Of a DNA stretch of 5,080 bases, positions 1-5,080 are shown piece after piece (positions within the stretch are counted from its first letter, which is position 1; each line of letters starts with the position of its first letter). The notes below the pieces were generated by a model that searched no databases, was not told where the DNA came from, and worked only from the letters and a program-made list of their open reading frames with translations. The translations under genes and the position numbers were made by a program. Source of the stretch: an uncultured Acidaminococcus sp. (lineage in GTDB: Bacteria; Bacillota_C; Negativicutes; Acidaminococcales; Acidaminococcaceae); assembly GCA_900314165.1 (NCBI GenBank), contig OMUE01000214.1, forward strand, positions 1 through 5,080, in the 5' to 3' direction.

Positions 1-2
1 AA

Positions 3-767
3 GAGAACTTCTTCCGCAGCCTGGCCCATACCATCCGCACGTCTTCCGGGGACCATACGATTCCTGTTGTGGCCAGCCACGGGGAAGCGGCCTGGATGGA
101 AGAAGGCAGTGCCTATCCGGAAAGTGACGATACCTTCAGCCAGGTGAACCTGGGAGCCCATAAGCTGGGAACCGCCATCCGGGTTTCCGAAGAACTGATG
201 AATGACAGCGTCTTTGACCTGGAAAGCTACATCACCCAGGAATTTGCCCGTCGCATCGGGACCAAGGAGGAAGAAGCCTTCCTGGTGGGCGATGGGAAAC
301 ATAAGCCCCTGGGGGTGTTCCAGGGAGCAGAAGTAGGGGTAACGGCAGCCAAGACCGCCATCACCTTCGACGACATGATGGACCTGTACCACAGTCTGCG
401 CACGCCGTACCGGAGAAATGCTTCCTGGATCCTGAATGACTCCACCGTCAAGGCCATCCGGAAACTGAAGGACAACAACGGCAACTACATCTGGCAGCCT
501 TCTGTCCAGGTGGGCCAGCCGGACCGGATCCTTAGCCTGCCGTATCGCACGTCTTCTTTCGTGCCGGAACTGGCGGCCGGCAACAAGGTCATTGCCCTGG
601 GGGACTACTCCTACTACTGGATTGCCGACCGTCAGGGCCGGAAGTTCAAGCGGCTTAGTGAACTCTATGCAGCCAACGGGCAGATCGGATTCCTGGCCAG
701 CGAACGGGTGGATGGCCGCCTGATCCTGCCGGAAACCGTAAAAGTCCTGCAGGTCCAGGCCGGCTGA
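3..767 (+). CDS. Major capsid protein, HK97 gp5 family (5' end cut off by window)
   Basis: This is the C-terminal 254 residues of an HK97-fold major capsid protein, the subunit that builds the icosahedral head. The frame is open from the window edge, so the true start lies upstream. The GTG at 69 is an internal valine codon, because upstream codons continue in frame with capsid-like sequence (FFRSLAHTIRTSSGDHTIPVV). Family-typical features are the N-arm-to-core region with HGEAAWMEEG, the helix around VSEELMNDSVFDLESYI, and the GDG-x4-PLGVF signature (bases 288-320). The C-terminal block runs from GDYSYYWIADRQGRKF to a last strand with RVDGRLILPETVKVLQ. The usual family length is about 300-400 residues, so roughly the first third, including any scaffold-like delta domain, is missing. 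It is followed 27 bases later by the connector gene, the usual siphovirus order. Family identity is clear from the motifs; the assembly role is family knowledge. Confidence 0.93.
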   Translation, partial: ENFFRSLAHTIRTSSGDHTIPVVASHGEAAWMEEGSAYPESDDTFSQVNLGAHKLGTAIRVSEELMNDSVFDLESYITQEFARRIGTKEEEAFLVGDGKHKPLGVFQGAEVGVTAAKTAITFDDMMDLYHSLRTPYRRNASWILNDSTVKAIRKLKDNNGNYIWQPSVQVGQPDRILSLPYRTSSFVPELAAGNKVIALGDYSYYWIADRQGRKFKRLSELYAANGQIGFLASERVDGRLILPETVKVLQVQAG

Positions 768-777
768 TGACCGCTTT

Positions 778-786
778 AGAGGGAGG
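778..786 (+). promoter_or_regulatory. Ribosome binding site deciding the connector start
   Basis: The sequence AGAGGGAGG lies 8 bases before the ATG at 795, which is good spacing. An alternative in-frame ATG at 789 is only 2 bases from the GGAGG core, too close for efficient initiation. The start at 795 is therefore preferred. This is read directly from the sequence. Confidence 0.7.
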
Positions 787-794
787 CGATGAGC

Positions 795-1073
795 ATGGCA
801 GTGACGGGACTCATAACGCTTGAGGAAGCCAAAGCCTATCTCCGGATAGACGGAAACGAGGAGGATGACCTGATTGCCCGTCTCATTGCTTCTTCTGAGA
901 GGCTCTGCCTGGATACCCTCCGAAAAGAAGAACCGGAAGAAACGGCGGCCTTCAAAATGGCTGTTCTTTTTTCGGTGGCCTATCTATACGAGCACAGGGA
1001 GGATGCGGATTACCACAATCTGCTCCTTACCCTGCGCTCTCTTTTGTTTGGGGAACGAAAGGAAGCATTCTAA
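795..1073 (+). CDS. Head-tail connector protein, phage gp6-like (adaptor)
   Basis: This 92-residue, mostly helical protein is predicted to be the first connector ring (adaptor) that docks under the portal after DNA packaging, like HK97 gp6 and SPP1 gp15. It starts with LITLEEAKAYLRID (residues 6-19), the typical opening of the gp6-like/YqbG family. An acidic DD and the helix LIARLIASSERLC (26-38) follow, then a long helix AVLFSVAYLYEHRED (56-70) and a C-terminal helix LLLTLRSLLFGER. Length and helix order fit the family's usual 90-110 residues. The start at 795 is chosen over 789 because of Shine-Dalgarno spacing; the latter would add only Met-Ser. Its TAA stop overlaps the next gene's ATG by one base (TAATG), which suggests translational coupling. 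Family assignment is from motif and gene order together; no catalytic activity is expected. Confidence 0.87.
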   Translation: MAVTGLITLEEAKAYLRIDGNEEDDLIARLIASSERLCLDTLRKEEPEETAAFKMAVLFSVAYLYEHREDADYHNLLLTLRSLLFGERKEAF

Positions 1074-1393
1074 TGAAAATCGGAAAGATGGACAAACGGA
1101 TCACGCTGATGGAACCTTTCCCTACAGAAGATGGGTATGGAGGTTTTTCCACGGAATACAAGGAAGTCGGCAGCATTTGGGCCCAGGTGCTCCAAACCAA
1201 CTACGCCGAGCAGGAAGCCCAGGGAACTCCCATGAACCGGGAACAGCTGCGGCTGAAGATCCGGCCCCGCAAAGATTTGAAACGGGGATGGAGAATGCTG
1301 CTTTCTGGAGAACTGTACGAAATCGAAACCGTGGACAACACCTATCGGGACAGCACGACCCTGATCGTCCACCGGTATGAACAGGGGGTGTAG
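1073..1393 (+). CDS. Phage head-tail adaptor / head closure protein (Phage_H_T_join family)
   Basis: This 106-residue protein of the head-tail joining family (SPP1 gp16/HK97 gp7-like) is predicted to be the head-closure (stopper) ring between adaptor and tail. Typical features are an N-terminal strand GKMDKRITLMEP (residues 4-15), the DGYGGFSTEY turn (20-29) and WAQV (36-39). A basic and hydrophobic C-terminal half follows, with LKIRPRKDLKRGWRMLLSGE and then YEIETVDN (82-89). The last two elements match the usual pattern in which a basic RPR-like stretch precedes a G-x-x-YEI strand. A purine-rich site AAAGGAAG (1058-1065) lies 7 bases upstream of the ATG. The ATG shares one base with the preceding TAA. 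The next gene begins two bases after this stop. Length agrees with the family's 100-115 residues. Confidence 0.9.
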   Translation: MKIGKMDKRITLMEPFPTEDGYGGFSTEYKEVGSIWAQVLQTNYAEQEAQGTPMNREQLRLKIRPRKDLKRGWRMLLSGELYEIETVDNTYRDSTTLIVHRYEQGV

Positions 1394-1395
1394 CC

Positions 1396-1839
1396 ATGGC
1401 CGTTTTTACGGTCAAAGTTCCGGAAGGGGAACTGAGTAAGGCCATCCGGCAGATTTCTGCCTGGGATGGGAAGAGCCGCCTCCGTGTGGAAGGGGCTCTC
1501 AGAAGAGGAACCAGTGGGGTAGCTCGGGAAGCCCGGCAGCGGGTCCCGGTCCGGACGGGAAAACTCAAAAAATCCATCAAGACGCGGTTTTCTGCAGTGA
1601 AGTTGGAAGGCCAGGTGTACAGTAATGTCCCGTATGCCCATCTGGTGGAATTTGGCAGTCGGGCCCATACGGTAAAGCCCCAGAAGAAAAAGGCCCTGCG
1701 ATTTTTCCGGGGCGGTCCTGTCTTTACGAAACGGTCCCGGATCCCGGCACAGTCCGGGAAACCCTTTTTCAAGCCGTCCTATGACTATGTGGAACCCCAG
1801 CTGATCCGTGATGTAAAGAAGGCAGTCCGTGAACCATGA
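1396..1839 (+). CDS. HK97 gp10-like neck/tail component
   Basis: This 147-residue protein of the HK97 gp10-like family corresponds in position to SPP1 gp16.1. It is a small neck/tail-assembly protein whose exact role varies between phages. Diagnostic motifs are VPVRTGKLKKS (residues 50-60, the usual P-V-x-TG-x-L-x-x-S) and the VPYAHLVEFGSRAH block (78-91, the usual YA-x-x-VEFG). A basic segment rich in K/R (93-115, with KALRFF) comes next, then a C-terminal GKPFFKPSYDYVEPQL corresponding to the family's conserved PF-x-x-P element. GGGGG (1384-1388) lies 7 bases before the ATG, inside the end of the upstream gene. The last four bases overlap the next start as ATGA, indicating coupled translation. 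The protein is strongly basic, unlike its acidic downstream neighbour. Family assignment is firm; the precise function is less so. Confidence 0.9.
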   Translation: MAVFTVKVPEGELSKAIRQISAWDGKSRLRVEGALRRGTSGVAREARQRVPVRTGKLKKSIKTRFSAVKLEGQVYSNVPYAHLVEFGSRAHTVKPQKKKALRFFRGGPVFTKRSRIPAQSGKPFFKPSYDYVEPQLIRDVKKAVREP

Positions 1840-2240
1840 AGCGATTACCCAACAACGCCATCCATAAGGCCCTGGTGGCCTTTCTCAGAGAACACACAGG
1901 GCTGGCGGTTTATGACTACGTGCCTCAGGAGGCGGTGCTGCCGTTTATCACTCTGGGGACCATGACCGTCCAGGACAAATCCACCAAAACCGAGGACATG
2001 ACACACCTTTCGGCCCACATCCATATCTATAGCAATTACAAGGGACGGTTTGAAATCAACTCTCTGGCGGAAAAACTCATCAACCTGTTTGGGAGCATCC
2101 AACTGGATCTTTCCCCTGATGAATTCTATGTATCTGCCCAAGGGGTGGATTTCTACGAAACGTACCCGGAGGATGAGATGGGCTACAGCGGGGTGATTAC
2201 TCTGGAAGTCCTTATCCAGAACATTCATAAGGAGGAATAA
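1836..2240 (+). CDS. Tail completion/terminator protein, DUF3168-like
   Basis: This 134-residue protein most resembles the DUF3168 family, which includes tail completion proteins related to SPP1 gp17 that cap the head-proximal end of the tail. Visible family features are an N-terminal helix (NNAIHKALVAFLREH), then VYDYVPQEAVLPFITLG (residues 25-41, the usual VP-x-x-x-x-LP-[FY]-x-x-L-G). The block STKTEDMTHLSAHIHIYSNY (49-68) is next, followed by a KGRFEINSLAEKL helix and a final strand GYSGVITLEVLIQN. The ATG lies within the ATGA overlap with the upstream gene, and no strong independent ribosome binding site precedes it, so it probably depends on coupling. The protein is acidic overall. Position between the gp10-like and tail tube genes supports the tail terminator role. 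That role is inferred from family and position. Confidence 0.83.
   Translation: MKRLPNNAIHKALVAFLREHTGLAVYDYVPQEAVLPFITLGTMTVQDKSTKTEDMTHLSAHIHIYSNYKGRFEINSLAEKLINLFGSIQLDLSPDEFYVSAQGVDFYETYPEDEMGYSGVITLEVLIQNIHKEE
2229..2235 (+). promoter_or_regulatory. Strong ribosome binding site of the tail tube gene
   Basis: AAGGAGG, a near-perfect match to the 16S anti-Shine-Dalgarno, sits 6 bases before the ATG at 2242, within the last codons of the preceding gene. It is among the strongest sites in the window, which fits a protein needed in many copies per virion. Confidence 0.75.
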
Positions 2241-2241
2241 T

Positions 2242-2727
2242 ATGGCAACTACCACTTTTCCCAGCCGGAGCGAAGCCTCCAATACGGCGACTGCCGGCAA
2301 GGATTATTTGATCTATCTGAACGCAGGAGAATCGGATACCAATCCCACCTGGCTGCTCTTAGGGGGCCAGCGGAGCGGGGATCTGACCCGGCAGGCAGAC
2401 GAAATCGACGCCAGCAGCAAAACGTCCAGCGGGTGGAAATCCACCATCCCCGGCCTGCGGAACTGGTCCCTGGACCTGGAATCCGTGTACCTGGCCGGAG
2501 ACAAGGGGGCCAAATTCCTGGAAGCCTCTTTTTTTGCAGGAAAGCAGGTCCACATCAAATTCGAGTACCCGGACAAAAGCTATGTAACCGGTTGGGGCTC
2601 TGTGACGGAATGCAGTCTGTCCACCCCTCATGATGACGTGGCCACCCTGTCCGGGACCATTTCCGGGGACGGACCCTTAAGTGAACTGAAGAGTGCGGAC
2701 GGAACGGTTGTCCCTACCGGTAAATAG
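2242..2727 (+). CDS. Major tail tube protein (TP901-1-like)
   Basis: This 161-residue protein fits the phage major tail protein family (Phage_tail_2/TP901-1 type), whose hexameric rings stack to form the tail tube through which DNA is ejected. Seen in the sequence are an early strand KDYLIYLN (residues 20-27) and the family-characteristic block DLTRQADEIDASSKTSSGWK (47-66). PGLRNWSLDLESVY (70-83) follows, then the hairpin KQVHIKFEYPDKSYVTGWGS (101-120) and a final TECSLSTPHDDVATLSGTIS block (122-141) with GDGPL. Family proteins usually run 130-190 residues, so it appears complete and has no added Ig-like domain. It begins one base after the upstream stop behind a strong AAGGAGG site. The next gene, a chaperone, follows after 15 bases. 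Family assignment is confident from the D-A-S-S-K-x-S-x-G pattern and the context. Confidence 0.9.
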   Translation: MATTTFPSRSEASNTATAGKDYLIYLNAGESDTNPTWLLLGGQRSGDLTRQADEIDASSKTSSGWKSTIPGLRNWSLDLESVYLAGDKGAKFLEASFFAGKQVHIKFEYPDKSYVTGWGSVTECSLSTPHDDVATLSGTISGDGPLSELKSADGTVVPTGK

Positions 2728-2742
2728 GAGGAATCGGAAAAC

Positions 2743-3117
2743 ATGAAGAAAATCGACTTTGAAGTCTTTGGCCCTGGCCAGTACCTGTATTTTGATATCG
2801 GCCGGCTGATCCAGGTAGAAAACATTACCGGAAAAAGTGCCGGGGACATTATCCGGAACCAGGAATTGAACCTGGGGATCCTGACCGCTCTTCTGTCCAT
2901 CGGGCTCCGGCAGCACGGCATCAAGAATCCCCAGTGGTACGCCAATAAGATGCAGGAACTCATCGATGAAGGCCACGAGATGGAAGAATTCGTCCAGCCG
3001 GTGGTGAAGGCCATTGCCGGGTCCGGCATTCTGGGGAAAGAAGTGTACTATGCCATCTTTCCAGAAGAAGATCCGGGGAAAGAACCGGGGAAGAGTAAGA
3101 CGAAACCAAAAAACTGA
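2743..3117 (+). CDS. Tail assembly chaperone, gpG-like (zero-frame product)
   Basis: This 124-residue protein lies between the tail tube and tape measure genes, the fixed place of the phage tail assembly chaperone (lambda gpG equivalent). Such proteins bind the tape measure protein and recruit tube subunits, and are absent from the virion. The N-terminus is beta-like (KIDFEVFGPGQYLYFDIG, residues 3-20), followed by helices (KSAGDIIRN; LGILTALLSIGLRQHG 44-59; YANKMQELIDEGHEMEEFVQ). A polar lysine/proline-rich tail EEDPGKEPGKSKTKPKN (108-124) ends at TGA 3115-3117. I do not recognise a specific subfamily; the call rests on position, size and the frameshift signal at its end. AGGAGG (2726-2731) lies 11 bases before the ATG, slightly long spacing, and overlaps the previous stop codon. 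A fraction of ribosomes should shift -1 at 3108-3114 to make a 240-residue fusion. Confidence 0.85.
   Translation: MKKIDFEVFGPGQYLYFDIGRLIQVENITGKSAGDIIRNQELNLGILTALLSIGLRQHGIKNPQWYANKMQELIDEGHEMEEFVQPVVKAIAGSGILGKEVYYAIFPEEDPGKEPGKSKTKPKN
3073..3096 (+). repeat. Short imperfect tandem repeat, 2 x 12 bases, in the chaperone linker
   Basis: Two adjacent 12-base units, CCGGGGAAAGAA and CCGGGGAAGAGT, encode PGKE and PGKS. They sit in the hydrophilic tail just before the frameshift site. The period is a multiple of three, so the frame is kept. The repeat is probably a small linker duplication and may also occur by chance. Confidence 0.5.
3108..3114 (+). promoter_or_regulatory. Programmed -1 ribosomal frameshift slippery heptamer A AAA AAC
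   Basis: In the zero frame the codons read CCA AAA AAC TGA, so the heptamer is A-AAA-AAC, a canonical X-XXY-YYZ slippery sequence. Both tRNAs can re-pair one base back on AAA AAA, with only a wobble mismatch. The stop codon follows directly, so unshifted ribosomes terminate at once. The -1 frame is open through this site and continues to 3464. Phage tail assembly chaperones commonly use a -1 shift at this position in the operon. The site is seen directly; its use is inferred. Confidence 0.85.
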
Positions 3118-3464
3118 CGACGGGACAGGAAGAAGTCCCGTCTTTTAACGAGTGGCTGGGGTGGGCGGAAGAAGTGGCCTATGGGCTCTTGCATCTTTTG
3201 CCTGCCCAATTCTATGCCCTGACTCCCCTGGAGCTGGATCGGATGGCGGAATGCCGGGCCAGGGCAGAACAACGAAAGAAATGGGAGATTGCTTATTGGG
3301 TGGCCTGCCTGATGAGCATCCATACCCGGAAACCGGTACGGACGGAAAAGCTGATGAAACCCTTCCTGCCCAGGAAAACCAGCAGCCAAATGGCAGCCGA
3401 GCGGGATGCCTTCTTCGAGGAATTCAGACGGAAAGGAGCTGACGATCGTGGCAACCATCGCTGA
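3114..3464 (+). CDS. Tail assembly chaperone gpT-like extension, made by -1 frameshift as gpGT fusion
   Basis: This is the -1 frame half of a 240-residue fusion encoded by 2743-3114 joined to 3114-3464: 124 residues from the zero frame plus 116 new ones. By analogy with lambda gpGT, the T part is thought to contact tail tube subunits while the G part holds the tape measure protein. After the shift the chain reads LTTGQEEVPSFNEWLGWAEE, then VAYGLLHLLPAQFYALTPLE. The FYALTPLEL pattern resembles the LTP-x-E element of phage tail chaperone C-terminal halves. A basic helical stretch (RARAEQRKKWEIAYWVACLM) and a charged end follow. No ATG or convincing ribosome binding site starts this frame; the first candidate, GTG at 3174, would drop the first 20 residues. 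Independent initiation is therefore less likely than frameshifting. The last 17 bases overlap the tape measure start. Confidence 0.85.
   Translation: MTTGQEEVPSFNEWLGWAEEVAYGLLHLLPAQFYALTPLELDRMAECRARAEQRKKWEIAYWVACLMSIHTRKPVRTEKLMKPFLPRKTSSQMAAERDAFFEEFRRKGADDRGNHR
3119..3142 (+). promoter_or_regulatory. Hairpin stimulating the -1 frameshift
   Basis: GACGGGAC (3119-3126) pairs perfectly with GTCCCGTC (3135-3142), giving an 8-bp stem with six G-C pairs and an 8-base loop (AGGAAGAA). It starts 4 bases after the slippery heptamer, close to the spacing expected of frameshift-stimulating structures. A short TTTT follows, so a weak terminator is the competing reading. Its place inside an open reading frame of an essential tail operon favours the frameshift role. 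Confidence 0.75.
3432..3438 (+). promoter_or_regulatory. Ribosome binding site deciding the tape measure GTG start
   Basis: AAAGGAG lies 9 bases before GTG 3448, inside the gpT-like frame. An upstream in-frame ATG at 3406 lacks such a site and would add 14 residues not resembling tape measure N-termini. The GTG is therefore chosen. Confidence 0.75.
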
Positions 3465-5080
3465 CCTTCTGGTTAAGATCGGAGCAGATACCTCCGATCT
3501 CCGGAAAGAACTCAATGCCACCAAACGGCAGATCAAGTCCGCCTTTGGGAGCGAAGCCCTGGACGTGTCCAAGAAATCCCTGGCCGTCTTAGGAGGCATC
3601 GGGGCCGGACTGGCTGCTCTGGGTGTGGCATCGGTGAAAGCCGGCGCCAGTCTCCAGAGTACCAAGACCGCTTTCACCAATATGCTGGGGAGCGCGGAAA
3701 AAGCCCAGGACTTTCTGGGGAAAATGCAGGGATTTGCAGCCAAGACTCCTTTCGAATTTAGCCAGGTGTCCCAGGCGGCCCAGAAGTTCATCGCTTTCGG
3801 CTTTTCGGCCGAACAGGTCATTCCTACATTAACCGCGGTGGGGGATGCGGCAGCCGGCGTGGGCCTTGGAGCAGAAGGCATTAACCGGATCACCCTGGCC
3901 CTGGGGCAGATGGCGGCCAAGTCGAAAGTCCAGGCCGGTGAAATGATGCAGCTGACTGAAACAGGCATTCCGGCCTGGAAGATGCTGGCGGACCAGATCG
4001 GGGTTTCCGTACCGGAAGCCATGGACAGGGTGTCCAAAGGAGCCATTGATGCGGCAACGGGCATTACGGCTTTGGTCGGTGGTATGGAACAGTCTTTCGG
4101 GGGCATGATGGATCAGCAGAGTGAGACCATCAGCGGCACCTGGTCCACCCTCATGGATGGACTGGAACAGTCGGCGGCCCAAGTGGGCCTCCAGATTGCG
4201 GAAGCCCTAAACCTGCCGGGGATCTTCCAGTCCTTAGGGGATATGCTGACCAACTTTGCAGCCACCGTCCAGTCTTCCGGACTTACGGAAGCTCTTATGA
4301 CAGCCATTCCTCCTGAATTCCAGGCAGGAATCCTCCTCATTGTGAGTACTCTCACTGGCCTTGCCATTCCGGCCATTGGGCTTTTTGTGACGAAGGTGGC
4401 TCTCATGGCCGCGCCTTTTCTGGCGGCGGTAGCAGCGGCAGCTCCTTTTATTGGGGTAGCAGCGGCAATGGCCACGGCCCTCTATGCCATCTGGAAAAGC
4501 GGGATGACCGTAGAAGATGTGCTGGGGGCCATGGGCATCAAGATGGAAACGGTCACCCGGGCTGTGGATGCCGTTCAGGCAATGATGAGCGCGGCGGCCC
4601 AGTCCATTATTGCCAACCTTCAGGCTCTGGAACCGGTGTTCACCTTGGTGGCTGCCGTGATGGGGGCAGCTTTCTATGCAGCCCTGCAGGTGATTGGCGG
4701 GGTAGTGAACGGAGTGCTGAACTTCATCAGCGTCCTTAGCGAATGTGTGACCTGGATCCTGAACGCTTTCACCTATCTGGTAGAAGGCATTGGGTCCTGT
4801 ATCGATGAAGTAGGAAGCATCCTGTCCGACATGGCTGACAGCATCCTTCCCTCCTGGGCCTCTAGTGCCCTTTCTACCATTGCCAACTTTGTCAGTGAAG
4901 CCATTAGCTGGCTCTCCAGCTTGATCCAGAAAATCCTGGAAACCAACAATGCTCTGGGTTCCATGGGTAGCGAAAGCGGTGGAGAAGGTGGCGGGGGCAG
5001 TAGCACTCCTGCCAAACGGGAATTTAAGCTGCCGGACTTCAGCAATCTTCGAGGGGGAGGTGGGGATATCCCAGTTCCTT
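3448..5080 (+). CDS. Tail tape measure protein (3' end cut off by window)
   Basis: This is the N-terminal 544 residues of the tape measure protein, which sets tail length, fills the tail tube and is ejected ahead of the DNA, often helping it cross the host membrane. The frame is open from GTG 3448 to the window end. It opens with ATIADLLVKIGADTSDLRKE, a frequent tape measure N-terminus, then a glycine/alanine-rich hydrophobic helix (about 47-66). The tape measure domain (about 69-180) contains LQSTKTAFTNMLGSAEKAQD, AAKTPFEFSQV, and GEMMQLTETGIPAWKMLAD. Two long hydrophobic regions (about 295-350 and 398-448) could insert into a membrane. Residues 508-519 form a glycine/serine linker, and another glycine run lies near the window end. 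Family members commonly exceed 700 residues, so a substantial part is missing. The start overlaps the chaperone's -1 frame by 17 bases, suggesting coupling. Family identity is firm. Confidence 0.94.
   Translation, partial: MATIADLLVKIGADTSDLRKELNATKRQIKSAFGSEALDVSKKSLAVLGGIGAGLAALGVASVKAGASLQSTKTAFTNMLGSAEKAQDFLGKMQGFAAKTPFEFSQVSQAAQKFIAFGFSAEQVIPTLTAVGDAAAGVGLGAEGINRITLALGQMAAKSKVQAGEMMQLTETGIPAWKMLADQIGVSVPEAMDRVSKGAIDAATGITALVGGMEQSFGGMMDQQSETISGTWSTLMDGLEQSAAQVGLQIAEALNLPGIFQSLGDMLTNFAATVQSSGLTEALMTAIPPEFQAGILLIVSTLTGLAIPAIGLFVTKVALMAAPFLAAVAAAAPFIGVAAAMATALYAIWKSGMTVEDVLGAMGIKMETVTRAVDAVQAMMSAAAQSIIANLQALEPVFTLVAAVMGAAFYAALQVIGGVVNGVLNFISVLSECVTWILNAFTYLVEGIGSCIDEVGSILSDMADSILPSWASSALSTIANFVSEAISWLSSLIQKILETNNALGSMGSESGGEGGGGSSTPAKREFKLPDFSNLRGGGGDIPVP

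Noticed and set aside
69..767. GTG at 69 as the true start of the capsid gene
   Set aside because: The same frame is open to the window edge with capsid-like residues upstream, no ribosome binding site precedes the GTG, and 232 residues would be too short for the family.
874..1380. A 168-codon plus-strand frame overlapping the connector and adaptor genes
   Set aside because: It overlaps two confidently assigned genes almost completely, has no ribosome binding site, and its translation is low-complexity and unlike any family.
1122..1772. A 216-codon minus-strand open frame opposite the adaptor and gp10-like genes
   Set aside because: The translation resembles no known family and is rich in Arg/Pro/Ser/Cys as expected of an out-of-frame read. 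Both sense-strand genes carry clear motifs.
2722..2745. Frameshift extension of the tail tube protein at its stop codon, as known in some siphoviruses
   Set aside because: The bases around the stop (GGT AAA TAG) are not a recognised slippery sequence, and the next gene's ribosome binding site and start follow immediately, leaving no room for an added domain.
3119..3146. Rho-independent terminator ending the tail tube/chaperone transcript
   Set aside because: The stem is only 8 bp with a 4-base T run and lies 4 bases after a slippery site inside an open -1 frame, with essential tail genes downstream. Frameshift stimulation explains it better; attenuation is kept only as a weak finding.
3152..3442. 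A 96-codon plus-strand frame overlapping the gpT-like region
   Set aside because: It is in the +1 frame relative to the gpG zero frame, lacks chaperone-like sequence, and cannot be reached by the A-AAA-AAC -1 slip. The -1 frame has the recognisable FYALTPLEL pattern.
3048..4106. A 352-codon open frame on the minus strand, opposite the chaperone and tape measure genes
   Set aside because: It is antisense to well-recognised genes, has low-complexity Ala/Pro/Ser-rich translation with no family motif and no convincing ribosome binding site. Such frames arise from codon bias on the coding strand.

Overview
The window is a compact block of co-directional (+ strand) structural genes from a tailed phage or prophage of the long-tailed siphovirus type. 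Both ends are cut by the window: it opens inside an HK97-fold major capsid protein and closes inside a tape measure protein. I see no host gene, integrase, attachment site, tRNA, CRISPR array, insertion sequence or defence gene. Whether this is an integrated prophage, a decaying remnant or a free phage therefore cannot be decided from this stretch. All reading frames are intact, which argues against decay here.

The host is probably a member of the Bacillota. Strong AGGAGG-type ribosome binding sites precede most genes, and the protein families resemble those of Gram-positive and Clostridia/Negativicutes phages. By eye the base composition is moderately GC-rich, with frequent CGG, GCC, CTG and GGG codons. 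That would suit a GC-richer anaerobe such as a Negativicutes member, but this is a guess.

Layout from left to right: major capsid protein C-terminal part (3-767); head-tail connector of the gp6/gp15-like adaptor class (795-1073); head-tail adaptor or head-closure protein (1073-1393); HK97 gp10-like neck/tail component (1396-1839); tail completion or terminator protein of the DUF3168 class (1836-2240); major tail tube protein (2242-2727); tail assembly chaperone gpG-like (2743-3117) with its -1 frameshift extension gpT-like (3114-3464); tape measure protein N-terminal 544 residues (3448-5080). Genes are separated by at most 27 bases or overlap by 1, 4 or 17 bases, so they form one late-operon segment. 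No promoter is visible. One hairpin followed by a short T run lies at the frameshift site and is better explained as a frameshift stimulator than as a terminator.

The genes follow the order of virion assembly. The capsid shell receives the connector and stopper at the portal vertex. The gp10-like and DUF3168-like proteins finish the neck and the top of the tail. The tube protein polymerises around the tape measure protein with the help of the gpG/gpGT chaperones.

The most informative feature is the programmed -1 frameshift between the two chaperone frames. An A-AAA-AAC slippery heptamer directly abuts the zero-frame TGA stop and is followed four bases later by a perfect 8-bp hairpin. Otherwise this is a conventional module; I found no convincing previously undescribed system.
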